Source of the DNA: Avimonas intestinalis
Lineage (GTDB): Bacteria > Bacillota > Clostridia > Oscillospirales > Acutalibacteraceae
Direction of reading: 5' to 3'
DNA: 64,000 nucleotides
NCBI GenBank assembly: GCA_904380375.1
Contig: CAJFID010000004.1
Span: 56,869 to 120,868 of the forward strand
Shown: in pieces, positions 35,293 through 44,140 of the stretch
Layout: the number at the start of each line of letters is the position of its first letter
How positions within the stretch are numbered: the first letter of the stretch is position 1
Position numbers and translations under genes: made by a program
Notes under the pieces: model-generated
What the model saw: the letters and a program-made list of their open reading frames with translations, nothing else
Databases searched by the model: none
Told to the model about the DNA's origin: nothing

Positions 35293-36189
35293 TCAGCGGA
35301 CAAGGGGAAGGTTGGCGGCCTTGACCTGCTCCATCGTCGGGATCGAAGGCGCGGCACCCTTGACCGAGACGGCGAGCGAGGAGGCGATCGACGCCTTTTC
35401 GAGCGCGGCGGCCGGGGCCTCGCCAGCCGTGATGCAGGTCAGGAAGTAGCCGGTGAAGGTGTCGCCGGCGGCCGTGGTGTCCGCGACCGGCACGTCATAG
35501 ATGCCATGGCGGCAGCGGGTGGTCCCGTCGTCGTAGACCGCGCCGTCCTTGCCCAGGGTAAGGACCACGACGCTCTGCGGGTAGCGGCGGCGGAACTCAG
35601 CCAGGATGTCGTCCGCCGCCTCCTTGCCGGTAATTTCCTTGCCTTCAATCTCGTTGAGGATGAAGTAGGTGATCTTTTGGAGCGGGAGGCGGAAGAGGTT
35701 CTCCCCAATGGGGGAGGGGTTCAGGGCGATCTTCATCCCCTTGTCCGCGGCCTTTTCCACAATGTAGTCGAGGTTGTTGATCTCGTTTTGCAGCAGCAGG
35801 ACGTCCCCGGCGCTGAACGCGGCCAGCACCTCGTCCACGAATTCGGTGGTGATCTCCTGGTTGGCGCCGCCATAAAGCAGGATGCAGTTCTGGCCGTTTT
35901 TATCCACCTGGATGATGGCGTGACCGCTCGGCCCCGGCACGCAGCGGACAAAGCGGGTGTCCGCGCCGCTCTCCTTGAGCAGGTCGAGCAGGAGCTGCCC
36001 GTCCTGGCCGATGCAGCCGGCGTGATAGACCTCCGCTCCGGCGCGGGCCAGCGAGAGGGACTGGTTGAGCCCCTTGCCGCCGCTGAATTTTTCCAGCTTG
36101 GAGGAAGACAGGGTCTCCCCCGCGCGGACAAAATGGTCCACTGAGTATACGTTGTCGAGGTTGAGCGATCCAAAGTTCAGGATTTTCAT
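35293..36189 (-). CDS. Ribokinase-like PfkB sugar kinase
   Basis: A 298-residue PfkB-family kinase. The N-terminal MKILNFGSLNLDNVYSVD and KFSGGKGLNQSLSLARAG (substrate and double-Gly motif) and the C-terminal VADTTAAGDTFTGYFLTC (anion hole and catalytic Asp) are ribokinase-like; NPSP is also present. It presumably phosphorylates a sugar released by the GH38 enzyme or a related pentose or hexose. ATG at 36189 is preceded by AAAGGAG. An operator-like site lies 75 bases upstream. Confidence 0.91.
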   Translation of the reverse strand: MKILNFGSLNLDNVYSVDHFVRAGETLSSSKLEKFSGGKGLNQSLSLARAGAEVYHAGCIGQDGQLLLDLLKESGADTRFVRCVPGPSGHAIIQVDKNGQNCILLYGGANQEITTEFVDEVLAAFSAGDVLLLQNEINNLDYIVEKAADKGMKIALNPSPIGENLFRLPLQKITYFILNEIEGKEITGKEAADDILAEFRRRYPQSVVVLTLGKDGAVYDDGTTRCRHGIYDVPVADTTAAGDTFTGYFLTCITAGEAPAAALEKASIASSLAVSVKGAAPSIPTMEQVKAANLPLVR

Positions 36190-36263
36190 AAGGGATTCTC
36201 TCCTTTGCAGCATTGTTTTTCCGGCCTGCCCCTACCGTTCCCCAAGCTGTGCGAAGGGCAAGG

Positions 36264-36276
36264 GTAATCGTTTTAC
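36264..36276. promoter_or_regulatory. Imperfect LacI-type operator before the kinase-GH38 operon
   Basis: GTAATCGTTTTAC is the 12-base palindrome with one extra T. It lies between the likely -10 element and the start codon. Confidence 0.6.
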
Positions 36277-36346
36277 CTGCCCCTTCGGCCGCCGCCCGGG
36301 TTACGGGGCGCAGGGGAGCGTTCGGCAAAGGGGCGCCTTCGCCGTA

Positions 36347-36380
36347 GGAAGGCCCTTCACGGATGGAAGGCCCTTCACGG
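36347..36380. repeat. Tandem 16-base direct repeat
   Basis: GGAAGGCCCTTCACGG occurs twice, 18 bases apart, in the leader of the kinase-GH38 operon. Each copy contains the near-palindrome GAAGGCCCTTC. It may bind a regulator or be a slipped duplication. Confidence 0.6.
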
Positions 36381-36438
36381 CAGAAGAGCGCCTTTGTTGA
36401 GGAGCGGCAAGGCCCGGCATCCGAAAGCTGTCAGGGAC

Positions 36439-36447
36439 AGTATAACA
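36439..36447 (-). promoter_or_regulatory. Extended -10 promoter of the kinase-GH38 operon
   Basis: On the minus strand TGT then TATACT forms an extended -10; the -35 region is weak. It precedes both the direct repeats and the operator-like site. Confidence 0.55.
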
Positions 36448-36500
36448 TATTTCCGCCGGTCTGGGTATGCTTTTTTGAAGGGAAAAGGAAGAAAAGCGGA

Positions 36501-36550
36501 AAAAGAAAAACAGCGTCCCCCACAGCAAGCGGGGGCGCTGCTTTTCCTTT
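36501..36550. terminator. Bidirectional terminator downstream of the surface-protein trio
   Basis: CAGCG-T-CCCCC and GGGGG-C-GCTG (36511-36540) form the stem. TTTTTCTTTTT follows on the minus strand and CTTTTCCTTTTT on the plus strand. Confidence 0.85.
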
Positions 36551-36643
36551 TTGCCGCCGGACCCGGCCGGCAACGCCGCCCCATCCTTAACCAAGAGCGG
36601 CGCCTGCGATAAGCCGGGGCTGTTTATCCGGGCCTCCCGCCCT

Positions 36644-37378
36644 TTAAGCCGCCGTAAAGTCTACGCTGACGGTGCCGAAGTCAATCAGGGTTTCGGTGGT
36701 GTTCGCGCCGGCTTCCCCGACAAAGTAGATACGGTCGCCCGCCTTGACCTCGACGGTCAGCTCCTCGCTCGCCGCGGAGGAATCCTTGCCGACGTAGCTG
36801 TACAGCTCCTCGTCATTGTGCAGGATCCGCACCGTCACGTCGGGGTCATTGACGAGGTCGTAGAGGGTGTCGTTGCTGTTCTTCTTCATGGCGTGCGCCC
36901 AGGAGGGGATCACCGCCGTGCCGTCGGAGGGGGCCTGCCAGGCCACGCCCAGCACGGTGCCGCACTCTTCAGCAATATCGATCATCACGCTGTCCCAGAA
37001 CATCAGGGAGGAATAGTTGCCCTGCTCATCGCCCTCGGCATAGGGCAGGCGCCAGTTGTCGCCGTACTCCTCATAGCCGGCTTCCGGGTTATCGTCCACC
37101 ATGGTGCCCGCCAGGATCAACTCCTGCCAGCCGTTGCCGTTGTCATAGATATAGTACCACTCAGGGCCCTGCTCCGTGTCCCCAATGAACTCTTCCTGCA
37201 TCGCACCGACCACAGGCTCCTGCTCCTCCGGCTCGGTTTCTTCCGGCGCGCTCGTTTCGCCGGTGGTTTCGCTCGTCTCACCGCCGGAAGAGGTGTTATC
37301 GTCTCCGGAGCCGGAGCAGGCACACGCCAGCACCGCAATCGTACCGGCCAGGATAAGCGCGAGAATTTTCTTGATCAT
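36644..37378 (-). CDS. Surface lipoprotein with jelly-roll-like domain (paralogue 1)
   Basis: A 244-residue lipoprotein. The signal peptide ends in VLACAC, with Cys19 or Cys21 as lipidation site. A ~40-residue acidic Ser/Thr/Glu linker and one beta-rich domain follow. The domain shows EQGPEWYYIYDNGNGW, YGDNWRLP, VTVRILHNDEELY, LTVEVKAGDRIYFV and ends VSVDFTAA. The same blocks recur in the next two upstream genes. The strand pattern resembles beta-sandwich modules attached to secreted glycoside hydrolases, suggesting carbohydrate binding, but no family name is certain. ATG follows AAGGAGG. Third gene of a three-gene set. Confidence 0.85.
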   Translation of the reverse strand: MIKKILALILAGTIAVLACACSGSGDDNTSSGGETSETTGETSAPEETEPEEQEPVVGAMQEEFIGDTEQGPEWYYIYDNGNGWQELILAGTMVDDNPEAGYEEYGDNWRLPYAEGDEQGNYSSLMFWDSVMIDIAEECGTVLGVAWQAPSDGTAVIPSWAHAMKKNSNDTLYDLVNDPDVTVRILHNDEELYSYVGKDSSAASEELTVEVKAGDRIYFVGEAGANTTETLIDFGTVSVDFTAA

Positions 37379-37513
37379 CGTGTTCTTCCTCCTTGCTGTT
37401 TTTGCTGTTTTGCATTTCCTGCCGCCGTGGGAAAATACATCCCGGCCCGCCGCCGCAGGCAAGCCCACGGCAACGGGCCGGGCAAAGTCACGCTACGTCG
37501 TTACGCTTATGCG

Positions 37514-38272
37514 TTACGCCTTCTTGGCCTTCTTGGCCAGGACCAGCGCCGCCAGGCCGACAACCGCCGCCATCACAGGCAGGGCCGTGGTCGCTTCGCC
37601 GGTGGTCGGGTTTTCTTCGGCCGGGGTTTCGTCAGAGGGCTCCTCGCCGCCTTCCGCCGCGGTGAAGTCCACGCTGACGGTGTCGTAATTAATCATGATT
37701 TCACCAGTCGCACCAGGAGCGGTAGACACGAAGTAAATTACGTCGCCCGCCTTTACATCGGTGGTGATTTCTTCACTTGCAGCGGAAGCGTCTTTGCCAG
37801 TATAGGTGTAAAGTTCCTCATCATTAAGCAGAATCTTCACGGTCACGTCAATCGTCACCGGATCAAAAGTGACCGGATCATTGTCATAGTTGGGGGTATT
37901 CATCGCATGCTCCCACGGAGCAATAACCGCCGTACCATCAGACGTCACTTCATAAGCGGCAGCAACAACCGTCTTGCCTTCATTGCCGCTGATGTCTGCC
38001 CAGATACCGTCCCACGAAGTAAAAGACGTCCAGTTCTTCGCATCATCGCCGATTTCCTTGGGCAGGCGCCAGTTGTCGCCATAATCAAAGCCCTGGGACT
38101 CCGCGGTAACCATTTCCTCCCAGCCGTCACCGTTGTCATACATGTAAGACCACTCCGGGCCCTGCTCGCGGTCGCCAGCAAACTGATCTGCAAAGCTGCT
38201 GGGGGCCGCCATCGCGCCCATGGACAGCGCCATGGCCAGTGCCAAACCAATGCCGAGAACCTTCTTCTTCAT
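37514..38272 (-). CDS. Sortase-anchored surface protein with jelly-roll-like domain (paralogue 2)
   Basis: A 252-residue secreted protein with a cleavable signal (ends near SMGAMA) directly followed by the shared domain: DREQGPEWSYMYDNGDGW, YGDNWRLP, VTVKILLNDEELY, TTDVKAGDVIYFV, VSVDFTAA. After an acidic Pro-rich linker comes NPTTG, a hydrophobic helix and KKAKKA. This is a sortase signal of the NPxTG kind, so the protein should be covalently fixed to the wall, unlike its two lipoprotein paralogues. ATG follows AAGGAGG by eight bases. Confidence 0.87.
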   Translation of the reverse strand: MKKKVLGIGLALAMALSMGAMAAPSSFADQFAGDREQGPEWSYMYDNGDGWEEMVTAESQGFDYGDNWRLPKEIGDDAKNWTSFTSWDGIWADISGNEGKTVVAAAYEVTSDGTAVIAPWEHAMNTPNYDNDPVTFDPVTIDVTVKILLNDEELYTYTGKDASAASEEITTDVKAGDVIYFVSTAPGATGEIMINYDTVSVDFTAAEGGEEPSDETPAEENPTTGEATTALPVMAAVVGLAALVLAKKAKKA

Positions 38273-38400
38273 TCGAAACTCCTCCTTAATAAAATTCAGC
38301 GGGAGCGGTGCGGTGGCCCGCGCCGCCCCCGCCTAATGCCGACTGTATTTGCCGATTGGGAGATGCTTTGCCGAATTCAAAGGGTCCTGTCAATGCGGGC

Positions 38401-39177
38401 TTACGCCGCGGTAAACTCCACATTGATGGTGTCAAAGGAAACCAGGGTCTCAAAGGCGTTGCCGTTGGAGGTCGCGGTGAAGTAGATTTCATCGCCCTCG
38501 GCAACCTCCACGGTCAACGAAGCGCTCTGCTCGTCCATCGCGGTGGTTTCCGCCTCGTACAGGACTTCCTCATTGTTCTTCAGGATCTGGATGATGCAGT
38601 TCGGGGAATACTTGTCTACCTCAACCAGCTCGCTGTAATCCTCATTCGGGGTGGAAACGGTGTACAGCCACGGGCCGATGGTCACCGTGCCAGCCGCGGA
38701 GGCCTTGTACACGACCGCCAGCTTGGTCTGGCCGTCGTTGCCGCTGAAATCCGCCTTGATGCCGTCCCAATCGGTAAACGAAGTATAGTCGGCGCTGTTG
38801 CCGTTATCCTTGCCGTCGCCTTCTTCATAGGGCAGGCGCCAGTTGTCGCCGTAGGTATCGTAGCCCGCATCCGGGTTGTCCGCCGCCAGGGATTCCGCCG
38901 TCACCAGCTCTTTCCAGCCGCTGCCGTCGTTGTCGTACATATAGAACCACTCCGGCCCCTGCTCACGGTCGCCGATATACGCCTCGCGGAAGGTGCCCTG
39001 GACGGCCTCCTCCTGCGGCTCGGTCGGCTCGGTGGTTTCGGGAGTGGTCGATTCGGTCTCGCCCGAGGTCGTGATGCTCCCGGTGCTGCTCTCGTCGCCC
39101 GTCCCGCTGGTGGAGCAGGCGCTCAGCATCAAAGCCACCGTGCCTGCCAGAAGCATGGCGAGAAGTTTCTTCATCAT
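38401..39177 (-). CDS. Surface lipoprotein with jelly-roll-like domain (paralogue 3)
   Basis: A 258-residue lipoprotein with lipobox LSAC. A ~35-residue Ser/Thr/Glu/Pro linker leads to the shared domain: DREQGPEWFYMYDNDGSGW, YGDNWRLPYEEGDG, IIQILKNNEEVLY, LTVEVAEGDEIYF, INVEFTAA. It is the first gene of the trio, with a TATAAT -10 and an operator-like palindrome upstream. Divergence from the other copies is moderate with insertions in loops, so the triplication is not recent. ATG follows AGGAGG by nine bases. Confidence 0.86.
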   Translation of the reverse strand: MMKKLLAMLLAGTVALMLSACSTSGTGDESSTGSITTSGETESTTPETTEPTEPQEEAVQGTFREAYIGDREQGPEWFYMYDNDGSGWKELVTAESLAADNPDAGYDTYGDNWRLPYEEGDGKDNGNSADYTSFTDWDGIKADFSGNDGQTKLAVVYKASAAGTVTIGPWLYTVSTPNEDYSELVEVDKYSPNCIIQILKNNEEVLYEAETTAMDEQSASLTVEVAEGDEIYFTATSNGNAFETLVSFDTINVEFTAA

Positions 39178-39327
39178 TTAGGGATTCCTCCTACGTCTAA
39201 TATGAAATAGCTGCAACCAGCCCCCATGGATCGGCCGCAGAAAATGGGCCCCATGTAAAACGCTGGTTGACCGGCTGCCCTTGTCCAGCCGGAGCGCAAA
39301 CGATACCGCAAAGCAGATCCGCCCTTG

Positions 39328-39340
39328 GTAAATCGTTATC
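39328..39340. promoter_or_regulatory. LacI-type operator before the surface-protein trio
   Basis: GTAAATCGTTATC, a degenerate copy of the palindrome, lies directly downstream of the -10 element of the trio. Confidence 0.5.
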
Positions 39341-39345
39341 GCATG

Positions 39346-39351
39346 ATTATA
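39346..39351 (-). promoter_or_regulatory. -10 element of the surface-protein trio promoter
   Basis: Minus-strand TATAAT, with TTGCAT 20 bases upstream as a poorly spaced -35. The leader to the first gene is about 160 bases. Confidence 0.6.
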
Positions 39352-39359
39352 CTAGCACA

Positions 39360-39660
39360 TCTTTCGATAAAATGCAAGGGGGGTATAGAATGTTTTTGTG
39401 TAATTTATTCCTGAACGTTCATTTTATACTGGAATTCTTTGCGATTTTTACCACTTGTATATATATTTTTCCTTTCTTTGCCCTATTTCTACGAATTGTA
39501 AATCCGGTAAACGTTTTCATATCGGAAACACCGTGCAAAGGCCCTGCCCGCCGCTGGCCCGGAAGGGTTGGGCTCCCTCGGCTGGATGCTCCCATCGTAG
39601 AACAGGGGGGAAACAGCATTGGAGGCCGATCCGGGCCGGGTCGCGGGCCCTCCCCGTGCA
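39360..39660. other. AT-rich non-coding gap after GH31
   Basis: No gene is seen. It contains a further palindrome copy GTAAACGTTTTC at 39507-39518, and GAACGTTC near 39413. Confidence 0.5.
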
Positions 39661-39695
39661 CAAAAGGAGGCGGCCGCCCTAGGGCGGCCGCCTCC
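39661..39695 (-). terminator. Terminator of the GH31 gene, perfect 30-base palindrome
   Basis: Positions 39666-39695 read identically on both strands (GGAGGCGGCCGCCC meeting its complement at TA). TTTTG follows on the minus strand, 17 bases after the GH31 stop. Confidence 0.85.
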
Positions 39696-39711
39696 TCTGC
39701 ATCCGGGAGCG

Positions 39712-42700
39712 TTACGGCATGACCAGCAGGCCGGTGGGCAGGGCCGGCGCCGATTGCCCCCGGAAGCCGGCGGCCGAGGCTTCCTCCGGGCGGGCGGAGG
39801 CATCCCGTCCGGGCGCGTCAATCCCCAGGAAAAAGCCGAACTCGTTGGCGCTGTAGGGCTTTTCGCCCCACACCCAGTTTTTGACCAGCAGCCGGGTCTC
39901 CCCTGCCGGGAGGCGGATTTCGGCCGTTTCCCGGAAGGAATCGGCCCGCTCTGCCGTATACAGGCACTCCCGGCCCGCCCAAATTTGCAGGCCGCCCTCG
40001 TGCCGGGTATAGAAACGGACGGCGGTTTCCCGCGGGAGCCAAAGGGTGCAGCGGCTGTACACCACGCCGCTGAAGCTCTCGTCCTCGCCCATATAGCAAT
40101 CGCGGCGGCGGTTATCCACATAGCCGTACATGTTGAACGCGAAACCAGGATCCCGCACCCAAGGCTTGGTTTCCCCCCGCAGGGAGGCGAAGGGAGCGTC
40201 CGCGCCCAGGGCGTCGGGATAGCCGGCGTCCGGGCCGGCGGCGTTGTCCCGGTTCTCAAAGGAGCCGGCATGGCTGAAGCGGGTCAGCAGCCCGCTCCCC
40301 CAGCGCAGGGGGAGGACCACCGGCCGGCCGGCGATTTCCGCCGTCACCTCGCCCCGCATGACCAGGGGGAGCCATTCCGCGCAGGGGAAGGCCTCCCAGG
40401 AGAGGACGGCGCCCCCTTGCCGGCAGACAGCCTGCTGCGTATCCTCGTGATGGAGCTGGCTGACCCAATAGGTGTGCGCGTCGTGTCCCGATTGGTCGGA
40501 CGGGCGGAGGGTGTAGCCCTGCCCCACCGAGGCCGTGGCCCGCACCGGCGTACCGTCCGGCGCGCAGACGGTCAGGACGATCCGCAGCCGGCCGTCGTTT
40601 TCCAGGACGGCGGAAGCGGCGGCCGGCTCCTCCTCCATGGCGGAGGCTGCATCCCCCTCGTGCACGGCCAGGGAGAGGGGGGCCTGCCAGCCCTCGTCCG
40701 CCTCCACCGCGAGGCCGCCCTCCTCCGGCCGGTAGGAAACCCGCGCGGTGCGGAACGCGCCCTCCTGATAGTCCAGGGTCAGCCCGTCGTCCTCGTACAG
40801 CGTGACCGACGAGGTCACCCGCCCGTAGGCGTGCAGGACGACCGGCGCGCCCGCATACTCCCCGGTGTGCAGGATGTCCCGTCCCAGCAGGGGCAGCAGC
40901 GCCCCCTCCTTGATATAGAGGGGGATGCGGGACAGGGGGGCCATCGCCGTAATTACCCGTCCGCCGAACAGCCGGCGGCCGGTCCAGAAGTCGTACCACA
41001 CCCCGGCGGGCAGGTACACCTCCCGCCGGCGGGCGCCGTCCTGGGTGACCGGGGCCACCAGCAGGGAGGGGCCGAAGAGGTATTCGTCCTCCCAGGCGGC
41101 CGCCTGCGGGTCGCCGGGGTATTCCAGCGCGAGGGGCCGCATCATCGGCACGCCGGTGCGGTGGTTCTCCCATGCCATGGCGTAAATATACGGCAGCAGA
41201 CGGTACCGCAGGCGGAGGTACCGGGCCAGGATGGCCTCGGCCTCCGGGCCGAAGGACCAGGGCTCGTTGCCCGGGCGGGTGCCGTGGGTGCGGAATACGG
41301 GGCAGAAAACGCCCCATTCAAACCAGCGGATGTACAGCTCGGCCGTCAGCTCGTTGCCGGTCAGGAAGCCCCCGATGTCGGTCGTCCAATAGGGCTGGCC
41401 GGACAGGCAGACCCCCTGCCCCACCTTGACCTGGGTGCGCAGCACCTCCCAGGAGGAATCCACGTCCCCCGACCAGAGGGTGAGGCCATATTTCTGGGTA
41501 CCGGCCGAGACGGAACGGGCCAGGATGTAGGGGCGGGTGCGGTCCATGGCGGCCTGCCCCTCGTACAGGGAGCGGGCCCAGTTGAGCATATAGGTGTTGT
41601 GGGTGTCGTCGCGGGAGCCCAGGAAGCTCTCGGTGCCGTCGGCGTGCTCCTCGAGCTCCCCCATGTCCGTCCAGTAGCCGGCCATCCCCTGCTGCACGAG
41701 GGGGTGCACCTTCTCCCACCAGAGGCGGCGGGCCTCCGGGTTGGAGTGGTCGTAGGTCACCCGCTTGCCGGGCGGCACCCGGTTCAGGCAGCCGTGCTCC
41801 TCAAAAAAGCGGTAGTTGACCGACTTCTCGCTGATGAAGGGGTGCTGGGCCATCACCACCCGGAAGCCCTCCTCCCGCAGGGCGCGGAACAGGGCGGCCG
41901 GATCGGGCCAGCAGTCGGAATCCCACTGCAAATCCCCAAACTCGGTGAACCAGAGCCAATCGACCACCAGCACATCGCCCGGGAGGCCGCGGCGGCGGAA
42001 CTCCCGCCCAAGGGCCAGCAGCTCCTCCTGGGAGTGGTAGCGGTTTTTGGACTGGATGAACCCGTACCCCCACAGGGGCAGCAGGGGCGCGAAGCCGGTC
42101 AGCTCATGGTACCCGGCCAGGGAACGGTAGGGGTGGTCTCGGCAGATCAGGAACAGGTCGATATCCGGGTGGCGGTTGACGACCGACACGGTATCGGGCC
42201 GGATGTCCCCGGTCACCTCCGCCGCCCAGGGGGAGGGCACCATCGCATTGCCCTTCCAGTCCTCCAAGCCGGGGACGGCCCGCCCGATGTCAAACCGGGC
42301 GGGGTGGGGGGAGTGGAGGAACACCCCGTGCCCGCGGGAGGAGAGCATCAGCGGGATGCCGTTGCTGCCGCTGCGGGCATTGGAGCCGAACTGGTTGAAC
42401 ATCCGCCGCTGGTGGTCCCGCTGGTTGAGGTTGGCCATCGGGTCCTGCCCCAGGCCGTACACCGCCTCCCCCTCCTCAAGGCGGAGGGCCAGGGTGGTCT
42501 CCGTCCCGTCAAAGGACAAGAAATCCGCCGGGGTGGACACGGCCAGGCCGGTGGCCGGGCAGCGCACCGTCAGCCGGTCGGAGAGGGTGATCTCCAGCCC
42601 GCCGGCGTGCAGCACATGCCCCTCCGGGCCGGAGGAAACCGCCATCTCCTCTTCGGGCGGCAGGGGCTCCAGGATCCCGAAGGCGGCGTAGTCGGGAAAT

Positions 42701-42825
42701 TCCCCGCCCGCGGCGTACCGCAGGCGCAGGATGCCGCCGGGCAGGACGGACAGGCGTAAGACGCCCCCCGCCGCGGCAAAATCGGCGCGGCAGGGCGCGG
42801 AGGACGGCAGGACTGGATACGGCAT
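39712..42825 (-). CDS. GH31 alpha-glucosidase or alpha-xylosidase-like enzyme
   Basis: A 1037-residue intracellular enzyme. The N-terminal beta domain is followed by a (beta/alpha)8 barrel with LLPLWGYGFIQSKNRY, the nucleophile Asp in GYWTDMGELEEH and the acid/base Asp in LWSGDVDSSWE. Proximal and distal beta domains follow. A ~230-residue C-terminal extension (from about DAHTYWVSQLHHED) is unusual and looks like an additional beta-sandwich. No signal peptide. ATG at 42825 was chosen because AAAGGAG lies nine bases upstream. GH31 covers alpha-glucosidase, alpha-xylosidase, alpha-galactosidase and sulfoquinovosidase; the substrate is not determined here. Confidence 0.93.
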   Translation of the reverse strand: MPYPVLPSSAPCRADFAAAGGVLRLSVLPGGILRLRYAAGGEFPDYAAFGILEPLPPEEEMAVSSGPEGHVLHAGGLEITLSDRLTVRCPATGLAVSTPADFLSFDGTETTLALRLEEGEAVYGLGQDPMANLNQRDHQRRMFNQFGSNARSGSNGIPLMLSSRGHGVFLHSPHPARFDIGRAVPGLEDWKGNAMVPSPWAAEVTGDIRPDTVSVVNRHPDIDLFLICRDHPYRSLAGYHELTGFAPLLPLWGYGFIQSKNRYHSQEELLALGREFRRRGLPGDVLVVDWLWFTEFGDLQWDSDCWPDPAALFRALREEGFRVVMAQHPFISEKSVNYRFFEEHGCLNRVPPGKRVTYDHSNPEARRLWWEKVHPLVQQGMAGYWTDMGELEEHADGTESFLGSRDDTHNTYMLNWARSLYEGQAAMDRTRPYILARSVSAGTQKYGLTLWSGDVDSSWEVLRTQVKVGQGVCLSGQPYWTTDIGGFLTGNELTAELYIRWFEWGVFCPVFRTHGTRPGNEPWSFGPEAEAILARYLRLRYRLLPYIYAMAWENHRTGVPMMRPLALEYPGDPQAAAWEDEYLFGPSLLVAPVTQDGARRREVYLPAGVWYDFWTGRRLFGGRVITAMAPLSRIPLYIKEGALLPLLGRDILHTGEYAGAPVVLHAYGRVTSSVTLYEDDGLTLDYQEGAFRTARVSYRPEEGGLAVEADEGWQAPLSLAVHEGDAASAMEEEPAAASAVLENDGRLRIVLTVCAPDGTPVRATASVGQGYTLRPSDQSGHDAHTYWVSQLHHEDTQQAVCRQGGAVLSWEAFPCAEWLPLVMRGEVTAEIAGRPVVLPLRWGSGLLTRFSHAGSFENRDNAAGPDAGYPDALGADAPFASLRGETKPWVRDPGFAFNMYGYVDNRRRDCYMGEDESFSGVVYSRCTLWLPRETAVRFYTRHEGGLQIWAGRECLYTAERADSFRETAEIRLPAGETRLLVKNWVWGEKPYSANEFGFFLGIDAPGRDASARPEEASAAGFRGQSAPALPTGLLVMP

Positions 42826-42951
42826 TGGCAATCGCTCCTTTTCGCATAAAACACAGGGCCTCTGCCAAGGGATGTCGACTGGTAGCGGCCCGTGAAAAGT
42901 ATTGGTGGGCCGGGAGGCTGTTCGGCTATTGTCCCTCCCGGGGCCGGCATC

Positions 42952-43968
42952 CTAATTTCGTTTTTCCTTGGGCTGAAAGCACTTCAGGTTCTGCACGGCC
43001 ACGCCGCCCACAATAATCACCAGGCCGGCGATATTGGCCAGGGTGATCGGCTCATGCAGCAGCAGGGCGATAAACAGCAGGGTAGCAAAGGGGGTGATGA
43101 AGGACATGCTCGCCGCAAAGGAGGCCTTTGCCGTGTGCAGGATCCGGAACCACAGGTAGTAGCTGACGCAGAAGTTCATCACCCCGTTCCAGGCCATGGA
43201 AAAGCCCGCCATCGGCGTAGGGAGGGCCAGGCTGGAATTGACCAGCATCAGCACCGTTGAGGCCACAAACGCCACCCCGGCGTAGACGAAATTGCTCGCC
43301 ACGATATCCACCTCGGCTATCTTGCCCAAGGTCGAGAAAAGCGCCCAGCAGAGGGAGGCGGTCAGCGCCAGCAGCACGCCGGGGATACTGTCGATCTTCA
43401 GCGAGGAAAAGTCCCCGTTGGTCACGATAAGCACCATGCCGGCAAAGCCCAGGAGCACCGAGATCCCCTTGCCCAGCGTCATCCGCTCCCGGTTGATCGG
43501 CACCGCCAGCAGGGTGATGAAGACCGGGAACAGGTAGTTGATCGACGAGGCCGTCACCGGGTTGGTCAGCGACAGGGAAAGGGAATACAGGAAATTGTAT
43601 AAAAACGAAAAGACGGAGAGCACCAGCAGCCAGAACCATTGGCGGGCGCTCAGCCGCGCGAGCAGGGAGAATTTCTTCCCCGCCGCCATCCAAATGGTCA
43701 GCGACAGCAGCGCAAAAGCGAACGTATAAAAGGTGACCTGGAATACATCCAGGGTGTTGAGCGCCAGGCGGTTGATCGCGGCAAAGGACCCTCAGATGAT
43801 GATCAGGAGGATCATCTTGCCGTAGGGCTGCCGCCCCTGGCGGCCGTCCCGCTGCGGGGCAGAGGCCCCCGGTCCCGCTTCCGGCCCGGCCCCGGCCGGG
43901 GAGGGTGGCGCCGGCTGGGCCGGCTGCGTGGTCTGTGCCGATTGTGCTGCGTTTACGAAGTGCTTCAC
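42952..43968 (-). pseudogene. EamA-family transporter interrupted by TGA at codon 59
   Basis: The frame from GTG 43968 to 42952 (339 codons) encodes a ten-helix drug/metabolite transporter with a Pro/Ala/Gln-rich N-terminus. The first helix reads KMILLIII, then TGA (43792-43794), then GSFAAINRLAL. EamA proteins commonly have Trp-Gly-Ser here, so TGA likely replaces TGG. The remainder has WFWLLVLSVFSFLYNFL, SSINYLFPVF, and the second EamA repeat. Translation restart at ATG 43689 would give 245 residues lacking two to three helices. A sequencing error is possible; otherwise the gene is inactive. Confidence 0.82.
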
Positions 43969-44140
43969 TGTTACCCCATCCTACGCGGGCATGCCCGCAA
44001 AATATTGCCGCAAAAAGCGGGCGGCTCAGCCTTCCGGCCAACCGCCCGCCTACGCCGCCCCGCGGCTGGTATCGATCGGCTGCTGGCAGGCAAAGCCGCC
44101 CTGCCCGGCGCGAGCCTTTCCGGCCCTGCGCGCGGCCTTT

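Noticed and set aside
39619..42759. 1046-codon plus-strand open frame opposite the GH31 gene
   Set aside because: It is the antisense shadow of a GC-rich gene: low-complexity His/Gly/Gln/Pro-rich protein, no ribosome site, while the minus strand has clear GH31 catalytic motifs.
43792..43794. Recoding of TGA as tryptophan or another amino acid
   Set aside because: All other genes use the standard code without internal TGA, and there is no sign of selenocysteine context; a single mutation or read error is simpler.
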